The notes: generated by a model from the letters alone, not told the origin. 64,000 nt of DNA from Desulfobacter sp. (GCA_028768545.1 CP054838.1:2039501-2103500); one strand, 5' to 3'. Positions 35,968-46,040 are shown, numbered from the stretch's first letter. Numbers and translations are program-made.

Positions 35968-37081
35968 TTTTTTCTCCTTTTGCAGTCGCTTTGGTTAAAA
36001 AACAATATAACTTAATTGACTAACACCTCATCCCTCTTTTCTTGATGCCCAAATTTGTTTTTTCATGGTCAAAGATTGTTTCAACCCAGTCGCATAATAA
36101 AGGCCTGGTTTCCCTTGGATCTATGATATCCTCAATCCCGAAATGCTCTGCCGCCCTGAACGGCTGGGCAAACCCCCTGTAGTATTCCTGAAGTTTATCA
36201 TGAAGGGCCATGGGGTCTTCTGCAGATTCAATTTCAGACCGGTGGGCCGCATACACCCCTCCCTCTATGGGAATATTTCCCCAATAGGATGACGGCCAGG
36301 CATATCGCCAATTTAATTTCGCCGGATCGGACTGGGCCCCGCCGGCCACGCCGAAACATTTTCTCACATAAATGGATGCCCAGGGAACCGTTGCCTGTAT
36401 GACCGAAAAACTTGCCCGAACGCCCTTTCTGATGGTGCCGTAATTTTCTGACTCCACACCGATAAAAAAACCGGGCTGGTCTATGAGATTGACAACCGGC
36501 AGATGAAAGGTATCGCACATATCCACAAACCGCTGATATTTTTCAGCAACATCCCATGCAAAGGAACCGGCCTTAAACCGTGTATCATTTGCCAGGACAC
36601 CGACCGGATACCCATTCAAGCGTGCAAGTGATGTAATCTGTGACTGGCCATGATATTTTCCAATCTCAAATATGGAGTCCTTGTCAAATATAGCAGAGCA
36701 AACAATTACTTGAACAAGGATTTATACAACTTATATTTTCCCCATGAGATATTCATCAGATTTACGCAAACGCGTTATAGATTTTGTAGAAAATGGAGGA
36801 AGCAAGACGGAAGCTGCCAGTCAGTTTAATGTATCCCGTGGAAGTGTTCACAACTGGACGTCTGCCGAAGATGGTTTGTCATACAAGAAACCCGGTCCAA
36901 AAGGACCACGAAGTTTGGATCTGGAAGCTTTGCGCCTCCATGTGGAGACAAATGATGACATGACACAATCGGAAAGGGCGCAGCATTTCGGAGTATCCCG
37001 TGCCTGTATCTGGTATAATATGAAACAACTCGGAATCACTCGAAAAAAAAGATGACGGGATACAGGGAGCGAAGCGACAGA

Positions 37082-38529
37082 GGAATGTTCAGAATTCTGT
37101 GTCACGGTTTCGGTTCCCGGATCTGCCTCAGCGCCAGCGGAAGTAAAAGTCAGGTCCGAGAATGGGCCTTCAATCAGCCACGTCGGAGGAGTTGACTTTT
37201 GCTGGAGTGGAGTTCCTGGAACCATCTTTTCCATCTGTAAATAAATCCCTATCAAATTCCCAGCTCTTTATCCAGCCGGCCTTCAAAAAAAATTGCCAAC
37301 TGGGAAATTGTCAGTGACCAATTTTGAATCGGCATTGTCCATTTTTTACTGGCGTTCTGGATCCCCATGTAAAGCAGCTTTAACAGGCTGTCCTGGTTCG
37401 GGAATGATCCCTTTGTTTTGGTCAGTTTTCGAAACTGTCGATGCACAGCCTCAATGGTATTTGTGGTGTATATTATCCGTCGAATCTCTTCTGGATATTT
37501 AAAGAAATGACTGAGGCGTTCCCAGTTGTTCCGCCAGGATTTTATCACAATCGGGTATTTGTCATTCCATTTATTTTCCAAGATATCCAGTTCTTCTTCG
37601 GCCAGATCCTTATTGACCGCTTTATAAACACGTTTTAGATCTGCCATAAATTCCTTTTTATTTTTGGAACCAACGTATTTCAATGAATTTCGGATCTGGT
37701 GGACTACGCAGAGTTGAACTTCTGTGTCCGGGAATATGGTCTCAATGGCCTCGGGAAAACCTTTTAGACCATCAACACAGGCAATCAGGATATCTTTTAC
37801 CCCTCGGTTTGAAAGGTCTGTTAACACCTGCAGCCAGAAGTTCGCACCCTCATTCTCGGATATGTACAGCCCAAGAACCTCTTTGCGGCCCTCGATATTC
37901 ACCCCAAGAATTGTGTAAACGGCTTTGCTGCCGACCTTTCCGTTTTCTCGTACTTTATAATGTATGGCATCAAGCCATACGATTGGGTACACATTTTCCA
38001 ACGGCCTGGCCTGCCATTCTTTGACGGTATGGATGATTTTATCGGTAATGGTGCTCAGAGTGGCATTTGAAATCTCAAGTCCATAGATTTCCTGTAAATG
38101 GGAAGCCATATCATTATAACTCATGCCCAGGCCGTAAAGGGCTATTATCTTTCTTTCAATTTCATCGCTGAGCGTTGTCTGATGTTTTTTGACGATCTGT
38201 GGAGAGAAGGTTCCGGCCCTGTCACGCGGGGTTTCCAGCTCAAATTTACCATCCAGGGATTTAATGGTCTTTTTGCTTTTTCCATTACGGCGGTTGGCAG
38301 AAACTTCCTGCCCGAGATGGGACGCCAACTCTCCTTCAAGAGCAGCTTCAGCAAGATTTTTGATTAATGATGTAAGGACGCCGCCCTTACCTGTGAAGGG
38401 TTTACCTTCCTGGATGCCTTTAAGGGCTTTTTGAAAATCAAATTCGGTGTTGTCTTCGGTCATGTCAGTTCTCCTTATTTAGCTGAGTATATCAGCTTTC
38501 ATTCAACTGACACAGAATTTTGAACGCCC
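37082..38529 (-). mobile_element. IS256-family element, copy 2
   Basis: 1448 bp, ends as in copies 1 and 3. No target duplication is found (flanks GCGACAG and TCTTATTAC), and the host IS630 gene lacks about 80 bp at the junction. It is probably the product of recombination or a deletion after insertion. Confidence 0.9.
37252..38463 (-). CDS. IS256 (mutator-type) transposase, copy 2
   Basis: 403 residues, intact. It differs from copies 1 and 3 at residue 4 (N-terminal TEDN for TEEN), at ASHLGQ for ESHLGQ, and at FELETP for FELKTP. Catalytic-domain motifs are the same (LDAIHYKVRE, CVDGLKGFPEAIE). Confidence 0.93.
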   Translation of the reverse strand: MTEDNTEFDFQKALKGIQEGKPFTGKGGVLTSLIKNLAEAALEGELASHLGQEVSANRRNGKSKKTIKSLDGKFELETPRDRAGTFSPQIVKKHQTTLSDEIERKIIALYGLGMSYNDMASHLQEIYGLEISNATLSTITDKIIHTVKEWQARPLENVYPIVWLDAIHYKVRENGKVGSKAVYTILGVNIEGRKEVLGLYISENEGANFWLQVLTDLSNRGVKDILIACVDGLKGFPEAIETIFPDTEVQLCVVHQIRNSLKYVGSKNKKEFMADLKRVYKAVNKDLAEEELDILENKWNDKYPIVIKSWRNNWERLSHFFKYPEEIRRIIYTTNTIEAVHRQFRKLTKTKGSFPNQDSLLKLLYMGIQNASKKWTMPIQNWSLTISQLAIFFEGRLDKELGI

Positions 38530-40057
38530 TCTCTTATTACAACCCGTCGCTATGGATATGCTCTCAAAGGGCAGCGTGTTCATGGTTTGATTGCAGGAAC
38601 AAAGCACCCTCGAACGTCTTTGATTGCTGCCCGCATCGAATATAGTTTTGAAGAACCATTTTTGTTTCAGGGAACATGCAATGCGGATATCTTTAATGCT
38701 TGGATCGAACACCAGTTGAGTCCACATCTGAACGATAATCATGTCGTTGTGATGGATAACGCATCCTTCCACAAGGGCGAAGAAACCAAATATTTGATAG
38801 AAAGAACTGGTGCAGCTCTTTTGTTTTTGCCCCCGTATTCACCGGATCTCAATCCGATTGAACACGATTTTGCGGCCCTAAAAACCATCCGTGAATACAA
38901 TGAAAACGAAACGATTGATGAAATTATCAGGATGTATAAATAATTATCGGCATTGCTATATACATTCCAATATTCGCCTCATGTCATATGTTTTTTTCCC
39001 ATTCTTGGGAATAATGGACAAAAGCTCTTCTTCCCGGCGTTCCGGGTCATCCTTGTCCTGATATTTTCTTTCGGGCATCTCCCACACATTGGACGGCAGG
39101 TAATCCAAAAATTGTTTGGCCTGTTCAATGGCGTCCTCTTCACTCTCCGCCTCATTATCAATGACACCGCTGCCTCTGGTGTGTATCCGATAACCGCCAA
39201 GCTCTTCTTTGGAGACCTTCTGACCCTGGGCCCACTGGACCAGAGGCGGTCCTCCCACAAACACCTGGCTTTTCTCTTTGACCATGATGGAAAAATGGGA
39301 TTCAACTGCCAAAAGCGCACCAATTCCGGAGACCGGTCCAAGGGCAACGGAAACCATTGGGATTTCAGACATCAAATCCGCCAGCATTCCCATGGCCACG
39401 TCATTGACCACCGGAAGCTCAAGATATCCGATATCGGCCACTTCACGAATGGTCCCGCCGGCACCGTCCAGAAGCCTGACCAGGGGCAGTCTCATCTCAT
39501 GGGCCATTTTACCGTTGTATGCAAGTTTGGCCTTGAACAGCCGTCCCACAGAAGCCCCCCGGATGGTAAAATCATCCCCCTGGACAATCACTTTTTGTCC
39601 GTTGATTTTCCCCCTGCCGATGACAACCGGACAGGGGGTGATCTCTTCTAAGTCCTGATTGTTGTTCGTATAGGTTGCCACACCCGCCATGACCCCGGTT
39701 TCTTTAAAGGTGCCCGAATCAATCAGCAGATCTATTCTCTCTCTGACCGTCATTTTGCCTTGGCCATGCTGCCGTTCCACCCCTTTTTCACCCCCGAGTT
39801 CGTAGGCTATTTTTTTCTTTTTTCGATTTCTTCAACTTCTTTTTTCCACATAGAGCTAAATCTCCTTTTCAATCAAACGCCTTGTGGCAGTATCGCCCAG
39901 CCATTTCATCCAACGGAAATATAAAATTTTATGATCCTAAAAATACAAAGAGGGGATGTTTTTTAACCCTCATTAAGGAACTGCCGCTGGTGCCCGGGCA
40001 AATTTTCCATAAAAAAGCCTCACAGTCGACCTGTATTTTCAGGCAAGAAAATTTTGT

Positions 40058-40092
40058 CGTTCTAAGTAACGAACAATGTTCGGTGTGTCAAG
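40058..40092 (-). promoter_or_regulatory. Promoter with palindromic TetR-type operator (site 2)
   Basis: On the minus strand TTGACA, a 17-base spacer and TACTTA point toward the carboxyltransferase operon, whose start is about 206 bases away. The spacer holds the palindrome CGAACAATGTTCG (40070-40082). The block matches site 1 at 30609-30643. The rest of 39852-40232 shows only this site and a hairpin. Confidence 0.75.
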
Positions 40093-40162
40093 CAAAAAAA
40101 AACAGACCTCCGCCCCCTTTGATTGTTGTTTAAACGGTTTAAATTCCCGTGAGATACCCGGC

Positions 40163-40196
40163 GGATCCTGCCAACGCTTCAGCATTGGCAGGATCC
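40163..40196. terminator. Hairpin downstream of the atu-like operon
   Basis: A perfect 12-bp stem (GGATCCTGCCAA at 40163-40174, TTGGCAGGATCC at 40185-40196) with a 10-base loop, about 40 bases after the acyl-CoA dehydrogenase stop. There is no T tract, so it may be an RNA-stabilising or rho-assisted end. Confidence 0.5.
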
Positions 40197-40232
40197 TGGG
40201 ACCAGGAAATTTCATTTTAAAAAATCCGGGTT

Positions 40233-41384
40233 TTAAAACCCATAGGTTTTGGTAATGATTTCACTCATGACTTCACTGGCGCCGGCGCCAATGGAAATCA
40301 GGCGGGAATCCCTGAACCGCCTTGAGATCCGCATCTCATTCATGAACCCCATGCCGCCGAACATCTGAAGGCAGCCGGCAGTCACCTCGTTGAGAAGGTT
40401 GCCGCTCAAAAGCTTACCCATTGAAATTTCCCGGGTGGCATCCTGGCCGTTCATTTTCATGCGCACAATATGATAGGTCAGCTGCTGCACCGTTTCAATC
40501 TCGGCCAGCCAGTGGGCCAGACGATGACGCAGCACCTGCTTTTTGATCAAAGGCTTGCCAAAGACCACCCTGCCCTTTAGGTATTCAATGGTTTCCTTGA
40601 TGGTTTCCTGGGCCATGATATAGGCCAGGGGCAGAACGGAAAACCGCTCGTGCTGAAACTGCTGCATCTGCTGAATAAACCCTTCGCCTTCAACACCGAT
40701 GAGATTTTCCGCCGGTATTTTCATGTTGTCAAAAAAGAGCTCTGCTGTGTCTGAGCTACGCATGCCCAGCTTGTCCAGTTTTTTGGATACGGAAAACCCC
40801 TTGATATCCGTGGGCACTACAAAAAGCCCAAAACTGTGGTAGCCGGGTTCATCCGAAGTTCTGGCCAAAAGGGTTAGAAAATCAGCCTGAAGCCCATTGG
40901 TGATATAGGTCTTGGATCCATTGAGGATATAATGGTCCCCTTCCCTTACCGCCGTGGATTTCAAAGAGGCCACATCAGACCCGGCATCGGGCTCTGTCAC
41001 GGCAATGGCCGCCACCATATCTCCCTTTAATGCGGGCTTAAGATAGGTCTGCTTGATATAGTCCGACCCAAACTGATCCAGGGCCGGGGTGGCCATATTT
41101 GACTGAACGGCAATGGCCATGGGGATACCGCCGCAATGAATCCTTGCACACTCTTCAAGCACAATGGTTTCATACCAGTAATCCAGCCCTTCTCCGCCGT
41201 ATTTTTCATCAAACCGGGTGCCGATGAAGCCCAAATCTCCCATTTTTTTAAAAATCTGGTGAAGGGGGGTAAACCCCTCCTCCTCCCATTGGTCCACATA
41301 GGGATTGATCTCTTTGTTTACAAAATCCCGAACAGCCTTGCGCACCAGATCATGTTCCTTGTTAAAATAGATATCACTTCCCAT
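40233..41384 (-). CDS. Acyl-CoA dehydrogenase (AtuD-like)
   Basis: 383 residues, the full acyl-CoA dehydrogenase fold. Seen: AAIAVTEPDAGSDVASLKSTA (FAD/substrate loop), YILNGSKTYITNG, and the C-terminal QMFGGMGFMNEMRISRRFRDSRLISIGAGASEVM. It oxidises an acyl-CoA to the 2-enoyl-CoA and passes electrons to ETF. In Pseudomonas the corresponding AtuD acts on citronellyl-CoA, and the length is the same. It is the last gene of the atu-like operon, 68 bases after atuA. The substrate assignment rests on the neighbours only. Confidence 0.88.
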   Translation of the reverse strand: MGSDIYFNKEHDLVRKAVRDFVNKEINPYVDQWEEEGFTPLHQIFKKMGDLGFIGTRFDEKYGGEGLDYWYETIVLEECARIHCGGIPMAIAVQSNMATPALDQFGSDYIKQTYLKPALKGDMVAAIAVTEPDAGSDVASLKSTAVREGDHYILNGSKTYITNGLQADFLTLLARTSDEPGYHSFGLFVVPTDIKGFSVSKKLDKLGMRSSDTAELFFDNMKIPAENLIGVEGEGFIQQMQQFQHERFSVLPLAYIMAQETIKETIEYLKGRVVFGKPLIKKQVLRHRLAHWLAEIETVQQLTYHIVRMKMNGQDATREISMGKLLSGNLLNEVTAGCLQMFGGMGFMNEMRISRRFRDSRLISIGAGASEVMSEIITKTYGF

Positions 41385-41452
41385 GAATTTTCCTTTACCA
41401 ATAAAAATTAAAATGTCTCAAAAGGGCCAATTGCCCTTACCGCTGACGTTTC

Positions 41453-43228
41453 CTATAAAATTGAAACCGGAACCTCGATCATTTTCGCCCTTAAATACTC
41501 TCCCAGGGTTTTGGCCTGGGGGTCGCTTCTCATGGATGCCGCCACCCCATGACCCAATATTCCCTTGATATAAAAGTTAATCGCCTTGAGATTGGGCAGG
41601 TCATACCGCTGTATCTCAAAGGAGGCAGCATCCGGAAGCAGCTGCCTGAGGCGATCACAGGTCAGGTATTGGGATAAAAAAACATGGGACCTGTCATCTT
41701 TTGCCCATACCCCTAAATTGGCATTCCCTCCCTTGTCCCCGGATCGGGTGGCAAAAAGCCGGCCCAAAGGCATGGTCCGGGTTTTTTCACCCTCAAAAAA
41801 ACCGGTCGGCACAGAGGGTAAAGATTCAGCCCGACCTTTTGGGCTAGGCTCGCCAACAACAATTTTCTGGGGCACCTCAACCACCTTGCTGCCCATACTC
41901 ACAGATTGAATAATCTTTTCCGAGTCCACAAGAGTGGGCCAATGGCGGATGGCCGGACTGCCAGAAGAAGGCGGACCTGTCAGGGTAAATCCCGAGATGC
42001 TGGCCAGGGCCATTTCAACCACCTTGGAAGAAAAGAATTTGCCTGCCTTTTGGGCATCCGGATCCATGACCGTAATCCTCAGGCGAGCAAAGGCAAGATC
42101 GTTGTGATCCGGATCTTCTTTGTCCGATCTGATGAGCTGGACACAGGTTTCGGCAAACTGGTCTTTGCCGCCCAAAAGATCAAAGAGCGCCTCTTCCACA
42201 ATGGCCGCCTTTTTTTCTATATCCAGACCCGTGAGCAACACGGTCATGGTATTTCTCTGGCCCCAGAAGGTATTGATGCAGACCTTGGTGGTCTCCGGCG
42301 GAGGCGTGCCACGGGTACCGCTTACCCTGACCCTATCCTCTCCTTCCTGTTCCAGTTTGAGGGTGTCAAAATGGGCGGTCACGTCAGGGGTCTTGTACCC
42401 GGGTGTCTGAATTTCATAGAGCAGCTGGGCCGTGACCGTCCCTGTGGATACCCTGCCACCGGTTCCTTCATGTTTGGTGATCACAAAAGAGCCGTCCGGA
42501 TTTACCTCTGCAATGGGAAAACCCATATTCTTAAACGAGGGGATCTCCTCCATAAACGAATAATTACCCCCTGTGGCCTGGGTTCCGCATTCAATGATAT
42601 GGCCTGCGGCATAGGCCCCGGCCAGGCAGTCCCAGTCATTGGGCTGCCAGTTGAACTTCCAGGCGCAGGGTCCGGAGACCAGCGCGGCATCGGCAATACG
42701 CCCGCCCACCACAATATCCGCCCCCTCTTTAAGCGCCCTTGTAATGCCCCAGCCGCCCAGATAGGCATTGGCCGTAAGGGGTGCTCCCTGGGCATCTGAT
42801 AATTTCTCCCCTGAATCCAGATGAACAAAGGCCTGGTTTTCCGCCTGAAGTTCAGGCAGCCGGGAAAGGATATCATCCCCGGAAATTGAGGCCACCTTCG
42901 GGTGGAGCCCCAGCTGAGCTGCCACATCTTCCAAAGCCGTTGCCAGGCCCAGAGGATTGAGCCCGCCGGCATTGGCAACCACCTTGATGCCCTTGTCCAG
43001 ACATGGCCCCATCACAGCTTCCATCTGTTTTAAGAAAGAAACCGCATACCCCTTTTCAGGGGCTTTCATTTTCATGCGAAAGAGCAGGGCCATGGTCAAC
43101 TCGGCCAGATAATCCCCGGTGAGCACATCAATGGGGCCGCCTTCCACCATTTCTCTGGCAGCCGACATCCGGTCTCCTAAAAAACCGCTGCAATTGGCAA
43201 TGATCAATGGTCGGTCAGAATCTTTCAT
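41453..43228 (-). CDS. atuA: AtuA-like protein (DUF1446, acyclic terpene utilisation)
   Basis: 591 residues, the typical length of the AtuA family. Seen: IIANCSGFLGDRMSAAREMVEGG at the N-terminus, DVLTGDYLAELTMALL, VVANAGGLNPLGLATALE and ADIVVGGRIADAALVSGP. The C-terminal ~100 residues form the second AtuA domain (LFATRSGDKGGNANLGVWAKDD). Its biochemical role is not established, but it is required for growth on acyclic monoterpenes in Pseudomonas and marks atu-type carboxylase clusters. It starts 3 bases after the hydratase gene. Confidence 0.88.
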   Translation of the reverse strand: MKDSDRPLIIANCSGFLGDRMSAAREMVEGGPIDVLTGDYLAELTMALLFRMKMKAPEKGYAVSFLKQMEAVMGPCLDKGIKVVANAGGLNPLGLATALEDVAAQLGLHPKVASISGDDILSRLPELQAENQAFVHLDSGEKLSDAQGAPLTANAYLGGWGITRALKEGADIVVGGRIADAALVSGPCAWKFNWQPNDWDCLAGAYAAGHIIECGTQATGGNYSFMEEIPSFKNMGFPIAEVNPDGSFVITKHEGTGGRVSTGTVTAQLLYEIQTPGYKTPDVTAHFDTLKLEQEGEDRVRVSGTRGTPPPETTKVCINTFWGQRNTMTVLLTGLDIEKKAAIVEEALFDLLGGKDQFAETCVQLIRSDKEDPDHNDLAFARLRITVMDPDAQKAGKFFSSKVVEMALASISGFTLTGPPSSGSPAIRHWPTLVDSEKIIQSVSMGSKVVEVPQKIVVGEPSPKGRAESLPSVPTGFFEGEKTRTMPLGRLFATRSGDKGGNANLGVWAKDDRSHVFLSQYLTCDRLRQLLPDAASFEIQRYDLPNLKAINFYIKGILGHGVAASMRSDPQAKTLGEYLRAKMIEVPVSIL

Positions 43229-43231
43229 CTT

Positions 43232-44005
43232 TTATTCCCCCGTAAATACAGGCGTGCGTTTTTCCATAAATGCGGTGATACCTTCCACCGCATCCTTTGT
43301 TCCGGCCACGGCCTCCAGCCCCTGGGCCAGGCGAGACAGGGCAGGTTCAAGTGCCAGTCCTTCACAGGCATTAAAGGCCTCCTTTCCCAGGCGAAGGCCC
43401 AGAGGACTCTTGGCGGCCAGAGTTCCCAGAATCTTATCCACCTGGTCATCAAAAATATCTTTGGGATAAACCCTTGTAACCATGCCCATGTCCAAGGCCT
43501 GGGAAGCCGGCATTTTTTCCCCCAGCAAGATCATTTCCATGGCTTTTTTCCTGAGCACGTTCCTGAAAATCAAGGCGCCGATCATCATGGGAAACAGCCC
43601 CACATTGACTTCAGGGGTGCCGAATTTGGCATCTTCACGGGCAATGACAATATCGCAGGCCAGCATAAATCCCGTACCCCCGGCCAGGCAATGGCCGTTG
43701 ACCTTTGCCAGGGTGAGTTTGGGAAACTGGGAAATCCGCGCCAGAAGCCCGGCATAGGCATTGAACATCTTGCGCTTTTGTTCGGGGGCCGCCTGCATGG
43801 CGCCGCCCAAATCCGCACCGGAACAAAAAATCCGGTCGCCCTCTGCTGTCAGGCAGACGACCCGGACATCCGGATCTTCCTGGGCCTGGTCCAAAAATTT
43901 GAGAAAAAAATCAATGGCCACAGGGCTGATGGTATTTCCCTGGTCAGGCCGGTTGATTGAAATCCACCCGATATACCCTTCTTTTTTATAATTTAAATCG
44001 CTCAT
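43232..44005 (-). CDS. Enoyl-CoA hydratase (AtuE/LiuC-like)
   Basis: 257 residues of the crotonase family. Seen: DRIFCSGADLGG (oxyanion-hole region), LAKVNGHCLAGGTGFMLACDIVIAREDAKFGTPEVNVGLFP with the usual catalytic-loop pattern. In the atu pathway it hydrates isohexenylglutaconyl-CoA; in leucine breakdown it hydrates methylglutaconyl-CoA. The start overlaps the stop of the biotin-carrier gene (ATGA). The choice between the two substrates is based on atuA being next door. Confidence 0.9.
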   Translation of the reverse strand: MSDLNYKKEGYIGWISINRPDQGNTISPVAIDFFLKFLDQAQEDPDVRVVCLTAEGDRIFCSGADLGGAMQAAPEQKRKMFNAYAGLLARISQFPKLTLAKVNGHCLAGGTGFMLACDIVIAREDAKFGTPEVNVGLFPMMIGALIFRNVLRKKAMEMILLGEKMPASQALDMGMVTRVYPKDIFDDQVDKILGTLAAKSPLGLRLGKEAFNACEGLALEPALSRLAQGLEAVAGTKDAVEGITAFMEKRTPVFTGE

Positions 44006-44523
44006 GCCGTTTCCTCGTCTGTGATTTTGTCAATATCTGCCAGGATATCTCCGGGCATGACCTTGTCCCCTTCTGCCACGCTGATGCGACTTATTTTTCC
44101 GCTGTAGGGGGCCTTAAGTGCCGTTTCCATTTTCATGGCAGAAACCACCACCACGATATCCCCCTTTTTGACCAGATCACCCGGGGATACCGGCACCTGG
44201 ATTACAATGGCAGGCATGGGCGGGGTCACGGTGGTGGGTTCCTGGCCGGTTGTTAATTTCTTTGACCGGGCCTGGTCCTGGGAATCCTTATCTATGATAA
44301 AATAATGCCGGCCCTTGAACATCACGGATTTACCCTGATCCGTATTTTCCACCCAGGCGTTAAATTGGGACCCATTCACACTAAAATGAATTTTCCGGTC
44401 TGAAATCCGCTGGAACTCCAGGTCATAGTCCTCTTGGCCGATCCTGATAAGGGCCGTGTTTTCCGACCGGGATTGTAAATCCAAATCTATAATTTTATTG
44501 TTCACGTCCAAATGATATTCCAT
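44002..44523 (-). CDS. Biotin carrier subunit with BT-like N-terminal domain
   Basis: 173 residues. The first ~90 resemble the BT domain that joins biotin carboxylase and carrier in 3-methylcrotonyl/geranyl-CoA carboxylase alpha subunits. A linker and a biotinyl domain follow, with SAMKMETALKAPYSG. In Pseudomonas AtuF and LiuD the biotin carboxylase, BT and carrier are one chain; here the chain is cut between carboxylase and BT. GGAGAA lies before the ATG. Confidence 0.88.
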   Translation of the reverse strand: MEYHLDVNNKIIDLDLQSRSENTALIRIGQEDYDLEFQRISDRKIHFSVNGSQFNAWVENTDQGKSVMFKGRHYFIIDKDSQDQARSKKLTTGQEPTTVTPPMPAIVIQVPVSPGDLVKKGDIVVVVSAMKMETALKAPYSGKISRISVAEGDKVMPGDILADIDKITDEETA

Positions 44524-44546
44524 TATTTTCTCCTAGGGTCCGGTGG

Positions 44547-46040
44547 TTATAGTTTCCAATGGCCAAGGGTTAAAAAAGGTGTAGAAACCTTTGCTGAATC
44601 TTTTTGGGCAGCCCCCCCGGACGATAGCTTTCCTGGGCATAACTCATCTGCAATATAGGCCAGACAGGCCAAATCTGCATCATCTGCCCCAGGTGACCAG
44701 TCAGAAAAATGGGTGTCGATAAAATCCGTGAACACCTCGCCTTTTCTAAATGAATCACAGTCCAGAACATCGGCAAGAAAATCCACAGGGGTCCGCACGC
44801 CAATGACCACATAGGCGGCCAAAGACTTGATCATCTTGGCAATGGCCTGGTCCCGGGTTTCGGCATGGACCGTAAGCTTGGACAGAATCGGATCGTACTC
44901 CACAGGGACCATGGCCCCGGAATAGACCCCGGCATCATTCCGGATGCCCGGCCCTGAAGGGGCTTCATACCAGTCAATTTTACCGGGGCTGGGGAAAAAC
45001 CCGTTTTCAGGATCTTCGGCATAAATCCGGCATTCAATGGCATGGCCCCGGCAAGCGATATCAGACTGAGACAACTCTAACGGCGTTCCGGCGGCCACAA
45101 GGATCTGCTGACGGACAAGATCAATGCCCGTGACAAACTCGGTAATGGGATGTTCCACCTGGAGCCGGGTATTCATTTCCAGAAAATAGTATCGGCCCTG
45201 GTGGTCCAGAAGAAACTCAACGGTTCCGGCATTGACATATCCGGCAGCCCTGGCCGCATCACAGGCTGTTTTTCCCATGCGCTGTCTTAAGTCAGGATCC
45301 ACGGCCATGGAAGGGGTTTCTTCAATAATTTTCTGGTGCCGGCGCTGGATGGAACATTCCCTCTCCAGCAGATGAACGGTGTTGCCCTGGCTGTCCGCCA
45401 GAATCTGAAACTCGATATGCCGGGCCTGGGTGAAAAATTTTTCCAGATACACCCGGCCGTCGCCAAATGCATTGATCGCTTCACGGGATGCCACTGCCAC
45501 GGCCTCTTCCATCTCTTCTGCCCGGTTTACAATGCGGATGCCTTTGCCTCCGCCTCCGGCACTGGCCTTGATCAATACCGGGAATCCCATCTCCTCTGCC
45601 TTTTCCAGCATATCCGCAGGACTAGCGTCACTGCCGGAGAGCCCAGGGACCACAGGCACACCCGCGGCCTTCATTATTTTCCGGGCCGTAAGTTTATCTC
45701 CCATCTCCCGGATGACCCTGGCCGAAGGCCCGATAAACACAAGTTCTGCCTGGGCACATTTTTCGGCAAACCCATGATTTTCAGACAAAAACCCATATCC
45801 GGGATGAATGGCCTGGGCCCCTGTTTTGTGGGCGGCATCAATAATTTTATCCATATTCAGGTAGCTGATCCCCGGATCTGAAGGACCAATGCACACGGCC
45901 TCGTCTGCTTCAAGGCGATGAAGGGCTGATGCATCAGCCTCGGAATAGACCGCCACGGTCTTAATGCCCATATCCTTACAGGTCTGGATGACCCGGACCG
46001 CAATCTCTCCCCGGTTTGCAATAAGTATTTTTTCAAACAT
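44547..46040 (-). CDS. Biotin carboxylase subunit (AtuF/LiuD-type)
   Basis: 497 residues from the ATG at 46040 (AAGGA 8 bases upstream; the frame extends two codons further). ATP-grasp biotin carboxylase: ILIANRGEIAVRVIQTCKDMG, HPGYGFLSEN, ASAGGGGKGIR and EMNTRLQVEHPITEFVTG. It carboxylates biotin on the carrier protein using ATP and bicarbonate. It has a C-terminal extension of about 45 residues beyond the usual domain. It is the only biotin carboxylase in the window, so it may also serve the other carboxyltransferases. Confidence 0.93.
   Translation of the reverse strand: MFEKILIANRGEIAVRVIQTCKDMGIKTVAVYSEADASALHRLEADEAVCIGPSDPGISYLNMDKIIDAAHKTGAQAIHPGYGFLSENHGFAEKCAQAELVFIGPSARVIREMGDKLTARKIMKAAGVPVVPGLSGSDASPADMLEKAEEMGFPVLIKASAGGGGKGIRIVNRAEEMEEAVAVASREAINAFGDGRVYLEKFFTQARHIEFQILADSQGNTVHLLERECSIQRRHQKIIEETPSMAVDPDLRQRMGKTACDAARAAGYVNAGTVEFLLDHQGRYYFLEMNTRLQVEHPITEFVTGIDLVRQQILVAAGTPLELSQSDIACRGHAIECRIYAEDPENGFFPSPGKIDWYEAPSGPGIRNDAGVYSGAMVPVEYDPILSKLTVHAETRDQAIAKMIKSLAAYVVIGVRTPVDFLADVLDCDSFRKGEVFTDFIDTHFSDWSPGADDADLACLAYIADELCPGKLSSGGAAQKDSAKVSTPFLTLGHWKL

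Larger units (their letters stand above)
36744..38943 (+). pseudogene. IS630 transposase, broken by IS256 copy 2
   Basis: The first part (36744-37055) is the helix-turn-helix region, MRYSSDLRKRVIDFVENGG to GITRKKR. It ends at a run of eight A where the -1 frame continues KKKMTGYRERSDR, a typical programmed frameshift site for this family. After IS256 the frame resumes as TRRYGYALKGQRVHGLIAG and includes VVVMDNASFHKG and LPPYSPDLNPIEHDF (second Asp and final Glu). Roughly 25-30 residues containing the first catalytic Asp (usually Y-I-D-E) are missing, so the IS256 event removed sequence. Confidence 0.8.
36691..38958 (+). mobile_element. IS630-family element, interrupted by IS256 copy 2
   Basis: The ends read TAGCAGAGC and, reversed, TAGCAATGC. 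It is flanked by a TA duplication (36689-36690, 38959-38960), the hallmark of this family. About 820 bp of it remain around IS256 copy 2. It interrupts a carboxyltransferase gene. Confidence 0.85.
36020..39851 (-). pseudogene. Carboxyltransferase subunit, split by IS630/IS256 and frameshifted
   Basis: The start is the ATG at 39851 (GGAGAT upstream), encoding MWKKEVEEIEKRKK and then a stop. In the next frame it continues IAYELGGEKGVERQHGQGKMTVRERIDLLID, so one A is missing from a run of seven A (minus strand, about 39810-39816). The N-terminal half ends at DMRRILECI; the C-terminal half resumes FDKDSIFEIGKYHGQSQITSLARLNGYPVGVLAND. An IS630 element with a TA duplication, itself carrying IS256 copy 2, separates them. 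Without the IS the gene is 1562 bases; adding one gives 521 codons. It headed the operon that continues with synthetase, biotin carrier and ferredoxin. Confidence 0.9.

Noticed and set aside
39882..40133. Plus-strand reading frame as a gene
   Set aside because: It overlaps the operator block, has no ribosome-binding site and resembles no family.
41906..42799. Long plus-strand frame (297 codons) opposite atuA
   Set aside because: It is a shadow of atuA with no recognisable domain.
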